From Leucobacter insecticola (GTDB lineage Bacteria > Actinomycetota > Actinomycetes > Actinomycetales > Microbacteriaceae): a stretch of 64,000 nt of DNA. Below are positions 45,755 through 54,738 of this stretch, piece after piece. The stretch lies in the NCBI RefSeq assembly GCF_011382965.1, contig NZ_CP049934.1, positions 2,852,001 through 2,916,000 on the forward strand, read 5' to 3'. The translations under genes were made by a program, and so were the position numbers. A model generated the notes under the pieces. It ran no database searches, had not been told where the DNA came from, and was given only the letters and a program-made list of their open reading frames with translations. Position 1 is the stretch's first letter. Every line of letters begins with the position of its first letter.

Positions 45755-47236
45755 CTACTGCAACGCGGAAGTGAGCCGCGCGAGTCCGTCAAGCAGTTGG
45801 GACCGCAAGGGCTGCTTCGACCACTCTTCGCGCGTCAGCTCACGCGAGTTCTCGCGGTAATAGTCACTCACCCGGTCAAGATCCTGCACGAACTCTTCAC
45901 CGTGCACCACCATCGAGATCTCCATATTCAGCCCAAAGGATCGCTGATCCATGTTCGAGGATCCCACCACCGCGGCCGCGTGATCGATCGTAAAGTGCTT
46001 GGAGTGCAGAATGTACGGCGGGCGGAACATCCAGATCCGCACCCCTGCCCTCAAAAGCTCCTCGTAGTAGGAACGCTGAGCGTGGTAGACGACCGCCTGG
46101 TCCCCCGTCTCAGAGACAAACAGTTCAACGGCGACGCCGCGCGCGGTCGCTGCTCGCAGCGCGTTCATGATCGAGCCGTCTGGCACAAAGTACGGGCTCG
46201 TGATGCTGATCCGCTCCCTCGCCGAGTACAGCAGCGACACAAACACCTGCAGGTTGTTTTCGCCCTCGTACCCCGGCCCGCTCGGCACGATCTGGCACTC
46301 AAGTTCTCCCGGCTGTTCCACCCGCGACTCAACATCGGCGAGTTGCGTCAGGTACTCCCCTGTCTCCAGATACCAGTCGCTCTGGAACACTGCTTCGAGC
46401 CCCAGCACAATCGGTCCCTCGACCCGAACCATCAGGTCTTTCCAGTGCAGGCCGCGTTTGCGGTTCGAAGCCTTGTTGTAGCTGGAGTCGACGAGATTCT
46501 GCGAACCCATAAACCCGACTCTGCCGTCAATGACCACAAGCTTGCGGTGGTTGCGCAGATCGGGCCGCTGGTACTGCCCGCTCCACGGCCGCACGGGAAG
46601 CATATAGGCCCAGTCCGCCCCGAGCTCCGTCAAGCTCTTCGCGGTGCGCGCCGTCCCGGGGTTTCGCACCGCCGAGACGTGGTCGAGCAGCACACGCACC
46701 GTTACCCCGCGGGCCACGGCCTCACCCATGGCCGCGAACACGTCGTCGGTAGTGGCGTCGTGGACAAGAATGTAGAACTCGATATGGACGTAGTCGACCG
46801 CTTCCCGGATCGCCGCCGCCATCTGCGCGAATGACTCCTCGTAGTCGATACAGATCGTTGCCGAGTTGCCTCGCAGCATCGGCTGGGCGCCGAGCGAACG
46901 GCCAAGCCGCACAGCGCTCTCGATCCCGGGCGGCAATTCATCGACGGGAGCAAGCAGCTCACTCTGCTCCCGATCCGAGATCTCCGCCACAAAGTTGTGG
47001 ATCGCCTCTTGCTTTTCTTCGCGGTGTTTCGGGAGACGTTTGCTGCCAATGATCAAGAACAGCAGCAGACCAGGAACGGGCAGGAAAAAAATGGCCATCA
47101 GCCAAGCCATGCCGGAGGTGGGGCGACGATTGCGCGGCACCACGAACAGCGCCACAATGCGGATGGCGTTATCGATAATGAAGAAGACAACGGTCCACAC
47201 GAACGGCCAGTTGACGCCAAGCCAGGTGAGATCCAA
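45755..47236 (-). CDS. cls: Cardiolipin synthase
   Basis: A 493-residue phospholipase D-family enzyme that makes cardiolipin. Two N-terminal helices (about 5-25 and 38-58) precede two HxK(x)4D motifs: 'HRKLVVIDGRVGFMGSQNL' near 230 and 'HSKHFTIDHAAAVVGSSNMD' near 415. It starts with TTG at 47236, preceded by GGGGAGGAG five bases away. A MITE-like element lies about 80 bases upstream and may affect its promoter. Confidence 0.93.
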   Translation of the reverse strand: MDLTWLGVNWPFVWTVVFFIIDNAIRIVALFVVPRNRRPTSGMAWLMAIFFLPVPGLLLFLIIGSKRLPKHREEKQEAIHNFVAEISDREQSELLAPVDELPPGIESAVRLGRSLGAQPMLRGNSATICIDYEESFAQMAAAIREAVDYVHIEFYILVHDATTDDVFAAMGEAVARGVTVRVLLDHVSAVRNPGTARTAKSLTELGADWAYMLPVRPWSGQYQRPDLRNHRKLVVIDGRVGFMGSQNLVDSSYNKASNRKRGLHWKDLMVRVEGPIVLGLEAVFQSDWYLETGEYLTQLADVESRVEQPGELECQIVPSGPGYEGENNLQVFVSLLYSARERISITSPYFVPDGSIMNALRAATARGVAVELFVSETGDQAVVYHAQRSYYEELLRAGVRIWMFRPPYILHSKHFTIDHAAAVVGSSNMDQRSFGLNMEISMVVHGEEFVQDLDRVSDYYRENSRELTREEWSKQPLRSQLLDGLARLTSALQ

Positions 47237-47316
47237 CTCAACTCCTCCCCGATCAGTGGTTCGCCAAAGGGCTGGAAATCACTCTATCGGGGAACGGGAG
47301 GGCTGAGGCCATACCT

Positions 47317-47483
47317 CTAGTGTCCTGTGTCGCAAGTTGCTTTGCAGATACCGGTGCTCCGGTGGATGCAGCGCGAGGCGGAGGAGTGAGGCGATGCCGT
47401 TGCATCGTCGAGTGACGACAACGACGTGATGCGCCGCCGGAGTGCCGGGATATGTGAAGCGAATTTGCGACACGGGGCACTAG
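47317..47483. mobile_element. MITE-like element of about 160 bp with terminal inverted repeats
   Basis: The ends TGTCCTGTGTCGCAAGTTGC (from 47321) and its partner (ending 47479; inverse complement TGCCCCGTGTCGCAAATTCG) form imperfect terminal repeats, 16 of 20 matching. CTAG flanks both sides (47317-47320 and 47480-47483), consistent with a four-base target duplication. It holds no transposase gene. The right CTAG supplies the stop codon of the neighbouring small membrane-protein gene. Confidence 0.7.
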
Positions 47484-47659
47484 TGGTCTTCGCGTACCGG
47501 CAACCCGGCCTTCGCGCGCTCTTCCTTTTCGATCTCTTGAAAAACGCGCCGCTCAGTCCGGTCTGCGCGCAGGATCAAACGCAGCACCATCCAGAAGAAG
47601 AGCCCGATCAACACCGTCGGGGTGAGCGACCAGAGCGCGTTCAACCACCAGTTATCCAT
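47480..47659 (-). CDS. Small single-pass membrane protein
   Basis: A 59-residue protein: short N-terminus 'MDNWWLNALWSLTPTVLIG', one membrane helix (about 10-30) and a charged tail 'RADRTERRVFQEIEKEER'. Similar small proteins sit downstream of lysS in related genomes as I recall; the function is unknown. A TTG two codons upstream is an alternative start. The stop codon TAG lies in the target-site sequence at the edge of the MITE, so the original C-terminus may have been altered. Confidence 0.6.
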   Translation of the reverse strand: MDNWWLNALWSLTPTVLIGLFFWMVLRLILRADRTERRVFQEIEKEERAKAGLPVREDH

Positions 47660-47750
47660 AAGCAATCACTGTAGCGGTGCAACCTCCACGGATTCTGCGA
47701 TTCGCGGTTGCCGAGTCACGAACACAGCACGGCGGCGGGGCACACCCACG

Positions 47751-49304
47751 CTACTTCACGAGTGGGAAGAGGATCGTCTCACGGATCCCGAGCCCGGTGA
47801 GCGCCATCAGCAGCCGGTCCATCCCCATGCCCATGCCGCCGGAGGGTGGCATGCCGTGCTCGAGCGCGCGCAAGAATTCTTCATCGACACTCATCGCCTC
47901 GTCGTCACCCTTCGCAGCCTGCGCAGCCTGCTCAACAAACCGCTCACGCTGCACCACGGGATCGACGAGCTCGGAGTAACCGGTCGCAAGCTCAAAGCCG
48001 CGGATGTAGAGATCCCACTTTTCAACCACGCCGGGGATCGAGCGGTGGTGCCGTGTCAGCGGGCTCGTCTCGACCGGGAAGTCCATCACGAAGGTCGGCC
48101 GGGTCAGCCCGTCCTTCACGAAGTGCTCCCAGAGTTCCTCGACAAGTTTGCCGTGGTTGGGCAGGTGAACCTCAACGCCCTCGGCGTCGGCAAGCGCTTG
48201 CAACTCGGCGACGGAGGTCTCGGGGGTGATCTCGCGCCCGGCCGCTGCTGAGAGCGTGCCGTACATCGAGATGCGTTCCCAATCGCCGCCCAGATCAAAC
48301 AGGGTGCCATCCGCCCACTCGACCGTGTGCGTGCCCTCACGCTCGGTGCCAACGTTTGCCGCGAGTGCCGCATTCTGGATCAGGGTCTGGGTCAGATCCG
48401 CGATCCCGTTGTAGTCGCTGTAGGCCTCATACGCTTCGAGCATCGCAAACTCTGGGCTGTGCGTCGAATCGGCGCCCTCGTTGCGGAAGTTGCGGTTTAT
48501 CTCGAACACTCGCTCGAGCCCGCCGACCACAGCCCGCTTCAGGAACAGCTCGGGGGCGATGCGCAGATACAGCTCGGTATCGAACGCGTTGGAGTGGGTC
48601 ACGAAGGGGCGCGCGGAGGCGCCACCGTGCATCGTCTGCAGCATCGGCGTCTCGACCTCAATGAAGTCGCGCTCAGCGAAAGTCTGCCGCAGACTCGCCA
48701 TGGTGCGCGCGCGGGTGACAACGTTGCGGCGCGCTTGTTCGCGCTGGATCAGATCGAGGTAGCGCTGCCGCACCCGCGTTTCTTCGTTGAGGTCGGCATA
48801 CATGTTGGGCAGCGGCGCGAGCGCTTTTGCCGCAATTTGCCACTCTCGGACCATGATCGACAGCTCACCGCGGCGGCTCGAAATGACCTGGCCGCTGACA
48901 AAGAGGTGATCTCCGAGATCAACGAGTTCTTTGTAGGCGGCGAGCGATTCTTCGCCCACTTCAGCGAGGCTGACCATCACCTGGATCCGCTCGCCGTCGC
49001 CCGCCTGCAGGCTGCCGAAGCAGAGCTTGCCGGTATTGCGCTGGAATACGACGCGGCCCGCGATCCCGACGGTGACGCCGGTTTCTGCGCCCGCCTCAAG
49101 ATCGCCCCACTTCGCACGCACGGCGGGGATAGTGGTGGTGACCGGCACCGCTACCGGATAGGCCCCGCCGCCAAGGTCACCCTTTTCGTTGAGGCGCTCA
49201 CGCTTCTCCATGCGCACACGCTTTTGCTCGAAGACCTCCTCGGCACTCTGCACGTCATCCGACGTCGTGTTGCTTGTGGCATCAGCTGCGGTCTGCTCGC
49301 TCAT
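47751..49304 (-). CDS. lysS: Lysine--tRNA ligase, class II
   Basis: A 517-residue class II lysyl-tRNA synthetase. The anticodon-binding OB domain (about 65-180) includes '[20 protein letters not shown]'. The catalytic core has motif 1 '[20 protein letters not shown]', motif 2 '[20 protein letters not shown]' and motif 3 '[17 protein letters not shown]'. It charges tRNA-Lys. It lies downstream of the folate/DUF2520 cluster after a 60-base gap. panC and panD, which sit here in mycobacteria, are absent. Confidence 0.96.
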   Translation of the reverse strand: MSEQTAADATSNTTSDDVQSAEEVFEQKRVRMEKRERLNEKGDLGGGAYPVAVPVTTTIPAVRAKWGDLEAGAETGVTVGIAGRVVFQRNTGKLCFGSLQAGDGERIQVMVSLAEVGEESLAAYKELVDLGDHLFVSGQVISSRRGELSIMVREWQIAAKALAPLPNMYADLNEETRVRQRYLDLIQREQARRNVVTRARTMASLRQTFAERDFIEVETPMLQTMHGGASARPFVTHSNAFDTELYLRIAPELFLKRAVVGGLERVFEINRNFRNEGADSTHSPEFAMLEAYEAYSDYNGIADLTQTLIQNAALAANVGTEREGTHTVEWADGTLFDLGGDWERISMYGTLSAAAGREITPETSVAELQALADAEGVEVHLPNHGKLVEELWEHFVKDGLTRPTFVMDFPVETSPLTRHHRSIPGVVEKWDLYIRGFELATGYSELVDPVVQRERFVEQAAQAAKGDDEAMSVDEEFLRALEHGMPPSGGMGMGMDRLLMALTGLGIRETILFPLVK

Positions 49305-49364
49305 GTGGGCGGGTTCCTCCGTGGTCTCGAATGCTGCGCCGGTGGCTTGGCGTACCGAACCATC

Positions 49365-50075
49365 CTACGCGTCGGGGGCAGGATCTGCCGCCGCAAGCAG
49401 CAGCTCCTCCTCGATCGCGGCGCGGACAACACCCTCGATCACGCGGTCAGGCCGCGCGAGGCCGATCCCGCGCATCGCATCAGCGGCCTGCCGCACAACG
49501 GCGCGAGAGAACTCTGCGGCCGCAGCCATGGCGTCCGCGTAGACGGGTCGATCCTGTTCGGCCACAATCACGGGTTCGGCCCCCATCTCGACAGCGAGTG
49601 CCTGGCCGATTGGCAGGACGGGAGCGGGCGCCGTCACTGCGATGGTGGCGCTGCCGAGACGGTGCAGATCGAGACTGGTGCCCGTGAAAACAATGGCGGG
49701 GTGCAGCGCGAGCGGGATCACGCCGGCGGCGAGCGCCGGGCCGAAGACTCCGTAACCCAACTCGGGGGCGGTGTGGATCGCGAGCTGCCCTGGCTGCCAG
49801 GCCTCCAGGGCAGTAAGCCCGGTTACCAGCTCAGCGAGTTGATCCCCTGGGATCGCGAACAGCACGAGCTCAGAACGGCGCACGACCTCCTCGACTGCCA
49901 GGATCGGGACGTCCGGAAGCATGGTGTCAGCGCGCTCGCGGCTCTCCTCACTAATCGCACTGACGCCGGTGATCGCGTGACCAGCCCCGGCGAGCGCACG
50001 CGCAAGCACCGGGCCAACCTTCCCTGCTCCGACAACCCCAATGCCGAGCCGGGATGCCTGAAAAACACTGCTCAC
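49365..50075 (-). CDS. Rossmann-fold DUF2520 protein
   Basis: A 236-residue protein with an N-terminal NAD(P)-binding loop 'GIGVVGAGKVGPVLARALAG' (about 11-30) and a C-terminal helical DUF2520 domain ('GVIPLALHPAIVFTGTSLDL', 'YADAMAAAAEFSRAVVRQAA'). It resembles ketopantoate or pyrroline-5-carboxylate reductases. In many actinobacteria it is next to panC and panD and is suspected of a role in pantothenate synthesis, but those genes are missing here. The GTG at 50075 overlaps the stop of the upstream PH-domain gene. Confidence 0.85.
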   Translation of the reverse strand: MSSVFQASRLGIGVVGAGKVGPVLARALAGAGHAITGVSAISEESRERADTMLPDVPILAVEEVVRRSELVLFAIPGDQLAELVTGLTALEAWQPGQLAIHTAPELGYGVFGPALAAGVIPLALHPAIVFTGTSLDLHRLGSATIAVTAPAPVLPIGQALAVEMGAEPVIVAEQDRPVYADAMAAAAEFSRAVVRQAADAMRGIGLARPDRVIEGVVRAAIEEELLLAAADPAPDA

Positions 50076-51793
50076 TCGGAACTCCTTGGGTCTGGTGCGT
50101 GTGTTTCTGGTGTGTGCTGGTCCGGCGTTTGGACCTCTGGCGTGTACGTGCCTACTGGTTCAGGAACCTCGCCGCGCGCCGCGCGCTCGGCGGCATCCAT
50201 TCCCTGCACGCGCAGCACGGTCATTTCAAGCTCATCGAACATCTTCTGCGCCGCGCCCAGCCCAAGCCCGCGCATTTCCATGCGAACCGGGCCAAGTACC
50301 GTGTGCGCCTGCACCGACGCGAGGCCCAGGAAACGGTGCATGAAAGGTCGACGCAACTGCACCGACTGCGCCCGCACAATCGGCATCAGCGAGAGCGAGC
50401 GATTGAGGGCGCCACGGCGGATCCTGAGCGTACTCCCGGAGATATCGCCAGCAAGACCCTCGATCCTGATCCCGGCCCGCCTGCGACCCCACCACAGCAC
50501 CCAGCCGGCCCGTGGGCCAGCGCCCAGGTAATCCGTCGCAGCTCCACTCAGGCCGTCACGTAGCGCCTCGATCTCGCCGTCAACACCGGGCAGCACCGTC
50601 GCAATCACACGCACAACATCGGCTTCGAATCCCACCGGCAGCACGAGATTCTGCGAGCTATTTTGTCCGCCCTGGGAGACGGAATGACCCGCCATCGTGA
50701 TCCGCACTTTCCACCAGCCCAGAGGGCGCCACATGAGCGGCTGGCGCGCTTCGATCGCGTGGATCCGCCCGAACGGAATCGTCTCTGTGGTCGTCGCGGT
50801 GAGGCCGGCACCGGTGCGCACTGCATCGCTACTGCGCGACAGTGTGAAGTTGAATCCCTTGTTGAACTGAGCGAACAGAATGCTCACCATAACGATGCCG
50901 AGCGGAATGATCCCAAAAATGATCTCCGGGGTGAGCGTCGCCCCGAGCACGATCACGGCAAGCAGGATCAGTACGGTGATGATGGACTCCCAGCCAAGGG
51001 CGATACTCCCGAGCAGTCTGCCTGCAGGTACCTTCACGAGAGTGTTGGCCACGATTGCTTTGGGATCAACGTCGACATCGATGAAATCGTGAGCACGCTC
51101 TGTGAGTTTGTCGTTCGCGTCGGCATACACGTATCCGCCGTACCCGACGGGTGCTGGGGCCTGAAGCTCGCCGCTCGCAGCTGAGCCGCCCTCTTCAGCT
51201 CCGGGAACGCCCTCGACGTCAGCCCTTCCCACGCGTGTATGCGTTGCCGCCTGGCGCACAATCTGCTCGCGCACAATCTTGGCATCGCGGTGGCCAAGAT
51301 AAGCGAGTTCCACCTTGCCGTCCGTCCCGGCGGTGAGTACCTCGATCTTCGTGAGGCCGAGCGCTCGCGCGAGCAGCGGACGCTGCAGATTCACACTCTG
51401 AATTCGCTCGAGAGGAGCCCGCCGGTGGTTTCTAAACACTACGCCGCTGCGCGCCTCAACGGCTTCATCGGTGATGCGGTAGGTGTGGAAGCGCCAGGCA
51501 ATCCAAGAGAAGAGCACAATGAGCGCGATCACACCCAACACGATCCCCAGCGCAAGCAGCAACAACCCCTCTCGCACGAGGAAGTCGATCATGTCTTGCT
51601 CCTCGACCAAGCCCTCTAATTCGCCACTCTCCCAGAGCTGGCCTGCGAAGAACACCTCGATAATGCGGTCGCGGAAATTTGCGATGATGATTCCCGCGAT
51701 CACGATCAAGGCGATGCCGCCACGCAACAGCGGCGAGAGCGGGTGGAGCCTGCGCCACCCCTCGGCGTCGGCGGTGCCGGGAAGTGCTGTCAC
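50072..51793 (-). CDS. PH domain membrane protein, YdbT-like
   Basis: A 573-residue protein with repeated bacterial PH (bPH2) domains and pairs of membrane helices near residues 22-45, 75-97 and 255-305. PH signature stretches are 'YRITDEAVEARSGVVFRNHR', 'RRAPLERIQSVNLQRPLLAR' and 'TIPFGRIHAIEARQPLMWRP'. In Bacillus the YdbS/YdbT pair protects against certain bacteriocins. Its GTG overlaps the stop of the YdbS-like gene and its own stop overlaps the DUF2520 start, so it belongs to the folate operon transcript. Confidence 0.85.
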   Translation of the reverse strand: MTALPGTADAEGWRRLHPLSPLLRGGIALIVIAGIIIANFRDRIIEVFFAGQLWESGELEGLVEEQDMIDFLVREGLLLLALGIVLGVIALIVLFSWIAWRFHTYRITDEAVEARSGVVFRNHRRAPLERIQSVNLQRPLLARALGLTKIEVLTAGTDGKVELAYLGHRDAKIVREQIVRQAATHTRVGRADVEGVPGAEEGGSAASGELQAPAPVGYGGYVYADANDKLTERAHDFIDVDVDPKAIVANTLVKVPAGRLLGSIALGWESIITVLILLAVIVLGATLTPEIIFGIIPLGIVMVSILFAQFNKGFNFTLSRSSDAVRTGAGLTATTTETIPFGRIHAIEARQPLMWRPLGWWKVRITMAGHSVSQGGQNSSQNLVLPVGFEADVVRVIATVLPGVDGEIEALRDGLSGAATDYLGAGPRAGWVLWWGRRRAGIRIEGLAGDISGSTLRIRRGALNRSLSLMPIVRAQSVQLRRPFMHRFLGLASVQAHTVLGPVRMEMRGLGLGAAQKMFDELEMTVLRVQGMDAAERAARGEVPEPVGTYTPEVQTPDQHTPETHAPDPRSSE

Positions 51794-52314
51794 AGACCCG
51801 ACCGCCTGGTCTCAGCGAGCGCAACCAGGCGGTCACGCAGCTGCTCAGCCTCTGCCATAGGTAGTCCGGGAAGGCTGACTCCCGTCGCCACAGATGCGGT
51901 AACAAATTTGAGCGTCGCAAGACCGAGGGCGCGCAGCAGTGGTCCTCGGTTCACATCTACGAGCTGCAGCCGACCGTAGGGTACCGCGACGATTCGCTCG
52001 AACATGATCCCGCGACGAAACAGCAGATCGTCTTCGCGCAGAATGTACCCGATCGCCTTCACCCGTCGAAACGCGAGCAGCGCGTTGATCAGGAGTCCCA
52101 CGATCACCGCGGGCAGAGCGATCAGGGGAACGAGCGGCGTATCGCCGTAGGTCGAGAGAACCACGACCGCGAACACCGCACACAGGATCAAGATCAGGAG
52201 CAGGTTCATCGCGAGGTCGGCCCAGGCGTACTTCGGGGAAACCCTCTGCCACGGCATCACGCCGTTCGGCCAGCTGGCCTGCCCGCCTGCATCTTCTGAG
52301 ACTTGAGTGGTCAT
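51790..52314 (-). CDS. PH domain membrane protein, YdbS-like
   Basis: A 174-residue protein with two membrane helices (about 37-58 and 64-84) and one bPH2 domain ('YILREDDLLFRRGIMFERIV' then 'AVPYGRLQLVDVNRGPLLRA'). It is the small partner of the YdbT-like gene that overlaps it. The ATG at 52314 starts the conserved part; the longer open frame has no homology. It lies 52 bases after the DUF3180 stop. Confidence 0.85.
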   Translation of the reverse strand: MTTQVSEDAGGQASWPNGVMPWQRVSPKYAWADLAMNLLLILILCAVFAVVVLSTYGDTPLVPLIALPAVIVGLLINALLAFRRVKAIGYILREDDLLFRRGIMFERIVAVPYGRLQLVDVNRGPLLRALGLATLKFVTASVATGVSLPGLPMAEAEQLRDRLVALAETRRSGL

Positions 52315-52366
52315 GCCGTCAAGTTTAGGGGTTACCCCCTCCAAGACTCGCCGTCGATCGGGTGGC

Positions 52367-52882
52367 TCAGGGCTTGCGGTAGGCGGCCTGATCCACCGGG
52401 CCCGGGTCAACGTCTGGATCCACATCTTCGGCACCGCCGTCACTCGGAGGTACGCGACACATCCACTCGGTGATTGCCGCGCACACGATCAGGGTTGCAC
52501 CGCTGAAGACCACGAACAACATGGGCAGCCAGGTTGCGATGGGTGCCTGCACGGTGCGCCCAAGTAGCGACAGCAAGAGGCCCGCGGCAAAGCCAAAGAA
52601 CAGCGCCCCAACGATTTGCCCGGCCCGTGAAGCGGCGAGCAGGCGCACGGCATGAAATGGATTCACGGTGCCGGGGCGCTTGGCGACGGCCCGGCGCAGC
52701 TGGATCCCGAAGCCGATCAAGATCGCAGCAATAAGGGCCAGCGAAACGGCGAGGGAGAGCGGCGGCACAAGGGGTGCGGATCCGCGGGCGGACAGCGCGA
52801 ACTGCACGACCAACCCTGCAGCCGCCCCCATCGCCGCCGCCGCCAGCACCGCGAGCGGATTCGTCCGCTCAATCTTAGGCAT
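52367..52882 (-). CDS. DUF3180 membrane protein
   Basis: A 171-residue protein with four predicted helices (about 9-29, 37-60, 83-105, 115-138) and an acidic C-terminal tail. DUF3180 genes directly follow folK in many actinobacteria (Rv3605c in M. tuberculosis); the function is unknown. The ATG at 52882 ('MPKIERTNPL') lies inside the end of folK, overlapping by eight bases, which supports operon membership. Confidence 0.88.
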   Translation of the reverse strand: MPKIERTNPLAVLAAAAMGAAAGLVVQFALSARGSAPLVPPLSLAVSLALIAAILIGFGIQLRRAVAKRPGTVNPFHAVRLLAASRAGQIVGALFFGFAAGLLLSLLGRTVQAPIATWLPMLFVVFSGATLIVCAAITEWMCRVPPSDGGAEDVDPDVDPGPVDQAAYRKP

Positions 52883-53390
52883 GCTGAGACTCCTCAAAAG
52901 GCCGGGTCGTGTCGCCCACGCGCGCGAGCAGCTCAGCGACTCTGCCGTGCCCCATCAGGACCGCGCTGGCATCAAGATCAAGCCAGGGCGCCAGCACAAA
53001 GTCTCGCGTGTGCGCGTGCGGGTGCGGGATTTGCAGGCGCTCGTCTTTCACGACGCGCCCGCCGAAAAGAATGATGTCGATGTCGAGGGTGCGGTCGCCC
53101 CAGTGGTCCCCGCGAATGCGGCCGTGCTGAGCTTCGATCGCCTGCACCAGGTCGAGCAGCGCGTGTGGGCTCAGCGTGGTTTCTGCCGTCGCGACGCCGT
53201 TCAGATAGGAGGGCGCCTCAGGGTCCGGGCCCGCCGGGGTCAACGCGATTGTCTCCCGAAGTGGCGAGGCCACGAGATCTGCAATGCCGTCAGCCGCGGC
53301 AAGATCGTGTTGCGCGAGGCGGATCGTCTCGCCGCGATCCCCGAGGTTCGCACCGAACGCCAAGAGCACGGGAACACGCTGAGAGATCAT
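52875..53390 (-). CDS. folK: HPPK, 2-amino-4-hydroxy-6-hydroxymethyldihydropteridine diphosphokinase
   Basis: A 171-residue HPPK, which transfers pyrophosphate from ATP to 6-hydroxymethyl-dihydropterin in folate synthesis. Signatures are 'LLAFGANLGDRGETIRLAQ' at the start, 'HGRIRGDHWGDRTLDIDIIL' with the metal-binding DxD, and 'ERLQIPHPHAHTRDFVLAPW'. It overlaps folB by four bases and the DUF3180 gene by eight. Confidence 0.95.
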   Translation of the reverse strand: MISQRVPVLLAFGANLGDRGETIRLAQHDLAAADGIADLVASPLRETIALTPAGPDPEAPSYLNGVATAETTLSPHALLDLVQAIEAQHGRIRGDHWGDRTLDIDIILFGGRVVKDERLQIPHPHAHTRDFVLAPWLDLDASAVLMGHGRVAELLARVGDTTRPFEESQHA

Positions 53391-53863
53391 CGGCCGACTC
53401 CTATAGCGGCAGAGCCGCGGCCACCGTCGCCGTAGCGCACGACCGTCACTGAGACGTCTGCGAACGTCGCATCAATCGGGGCATCGGGCTTGTGGACGGT
53501 GATCCGCGCTGCGAACACCCCGGGAAAGCCGAGGGACAGCTCCGCAACTCTCTCCGCGACCGTCTCGATGAGGTCGACAGGGTCCCGCTTTACGGCCGCC
53601 ACAATCGCCTCGGCGAGTTCACCGTAGTGCACCGTGCGTTCGATGCCGTCGGCAGCAGCGCTCACGTCAACGGCGAGCTCCGCATCGATCAAGAACCTCT
53701 GCCCGCGCTCACGCTCAAAGTCGAAGACGCCGTGGTGGGCGAACACCTCGAGACCGGTGAGCGTGATGCGATCCTCGGGAAGCCGGAACATGTCGAGGTT
53801 CCCAGGCGTGGCCCTCGCCCCAGCGCCCGCGGACTGGCCAAGGTCGTCTCCGAAGCCGATCAT
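53387..53863 (-). CDS. folB: Dihydroneopterin aldolase
   Basis: A 158-residue FolB, which cleaves dihydroneopterin to 6-hydroxymethyl-dihydropterin and glycolaldehyde. The core is 'ITLTGLEVFAHHGVFDFERE' with the glutamate/tyrosine-lysine active-site pattern completed by 'TVHYGELAEAIVAAVKRD' and 'ITVHKPDAPID'. The first 30 residues are an unusual Gly/Ala-rich extension, so the true start could be the internal ATG at 'MFRLPEDRITL' (53791-53789). The longer start overlaps the folP stop. Confidence 0.92.
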   Translation of the reverse strand: MIGFGDDLGQSAGAGARATPGNLDMFRLPEDRITLTGLEVFAHHGVFDFERERGQRFLIDAELAVDVSAAADGIERTVHYGELAEAIVAAVKRDPVDLIETVAERVAELSLGFPGVFAARITVHKPDAPIDATFADVSVTVVRYGDGGRGSAAIGVGR

Positions 53864-54738
53864 CGCTGCGCCTTCCTCGTCTCAGGGGCTGGCCCTTGCC
53901 GCCCCTCTTCCCAAGCCTCCGCGACCGCGAGCGCGAGCACGGTGGTCTCGACATCGTGTACGCGGACACCCCAGGCGCCCGCACCCGCAGCCAGCGCGCT
54001 CGTCACCGCCGTCGCAACGTCGCGCGCCGCAATCGAGGCGGCGGTCGAGGCGCCCGTTCCCCTCCCGCGCGTAAGCGCCTCCGCGATCATCCGCTTGCGT
54101 GAGGCACCAACAAGAACCGGGTACCCGAGCGATCTGAGCGACTCAAGATGGGCGAGCAGTTGCCAGCCCTGCTCGCCGGTCTTGTCGAAACCAAGGCCAG
54201 GATCCACAACGATGTGTGTCGGATCGACGCCCGCGGCGACCGCCGCATCGGCGCGTGCACCCAGAACGTCGCGCACCTCGGCGACGACGTCACCGTAGTT
54301 GGAGCGCTGCTGCGCGGGATCCGGGACCCCACGCCAGTGACCAATGAGGTAGCGAGCACCGTGCGTGCGGCTCGCCTCCGCCGCCACCGCCACCATATCG
54401 GGATCGTGCAGACCGCCAGAGACATCATTGATCAGCCTGGCACCCGCAGCCACGGCAGCTCGGGCAGTCTCGGCGTGCAGGGTATCGATCGAGATACTGT
54501 GGCCGAGCGCCGCGAGATCCCGCACCACGGGCAGAATCCGCGCCAGCTCTTCTGCCCGCGGCACCGGGGTCGCACCAGGGCGGGTCGATTCGCCCCCAAT
54601 ATCGACGATGTCGGCTCCCTGGGAGACAAGGGCGCGCGCCTGGCTCACCGCGGCCTCGGTGGTAGCAAACTGCCCGCCATCACTAAAGGAGTCTGGGGTC
54701 ACATTCACGATCCCCATGATCTGTGTGCGCGAAGTCAT
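53860..54738 (-). CDS. folP: Dihydropteroate synthase
   Basis: A 292-residue DHPS, which joins p-aminobenzoate to the dihydropterin pyrophosphate and is the sulfonamide target. Motifs are 'IMGIVNVTPDSFSDGGQF' at the N-terminus, 'GADIVDIGGESTRPGATPV', 'ARLINDVSGGLHDPDM', 'IVVDPGLGFDKTGEQGWQLL' and 'VLVGASRKRMIAEAL'. It overlaps folE and folB by four bases each. Confidence 0.96.
   Translation of the reverse strand: MTSRTQIMGIVNVTPDSFSDGGQFATTEAAVSQARALVSQGADIVDIGGESTRPGATPVPRAEELARILPVVRDLAALGHSISIDTLHAETARAAVAAGARLINDVSGGLHDPDMVAVAAEASRTHGARYLIGHWRGVPDPAQQRSNYGDVVAEVRDVLGARADAAVAAGVDPTHIVVDPGLGFDKTGEQGWQLLAHLESLRSLGYPVLVGASRKRMIAEALTRGRGTGASTAASIAARDVATAVTSALAAGAGAWGVRVHDVETTVLALAVAEAWEEGRQGPAPETRKAQR

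Noticed and set aside
45311..46834. A 507-codon open frame antisense to cls
   Set aside because: The minus strand encodes a complete cardiolipin synthase with both HKD motifs; the plus frame is a GC-bias shadow.
48327..50531. A 734-codon open frame on the plus strand over lysS and DUF2520
   Set aside because: It is exactly antisense to well-conserved genes, has no homology and is caused by the high GC third-position bias.
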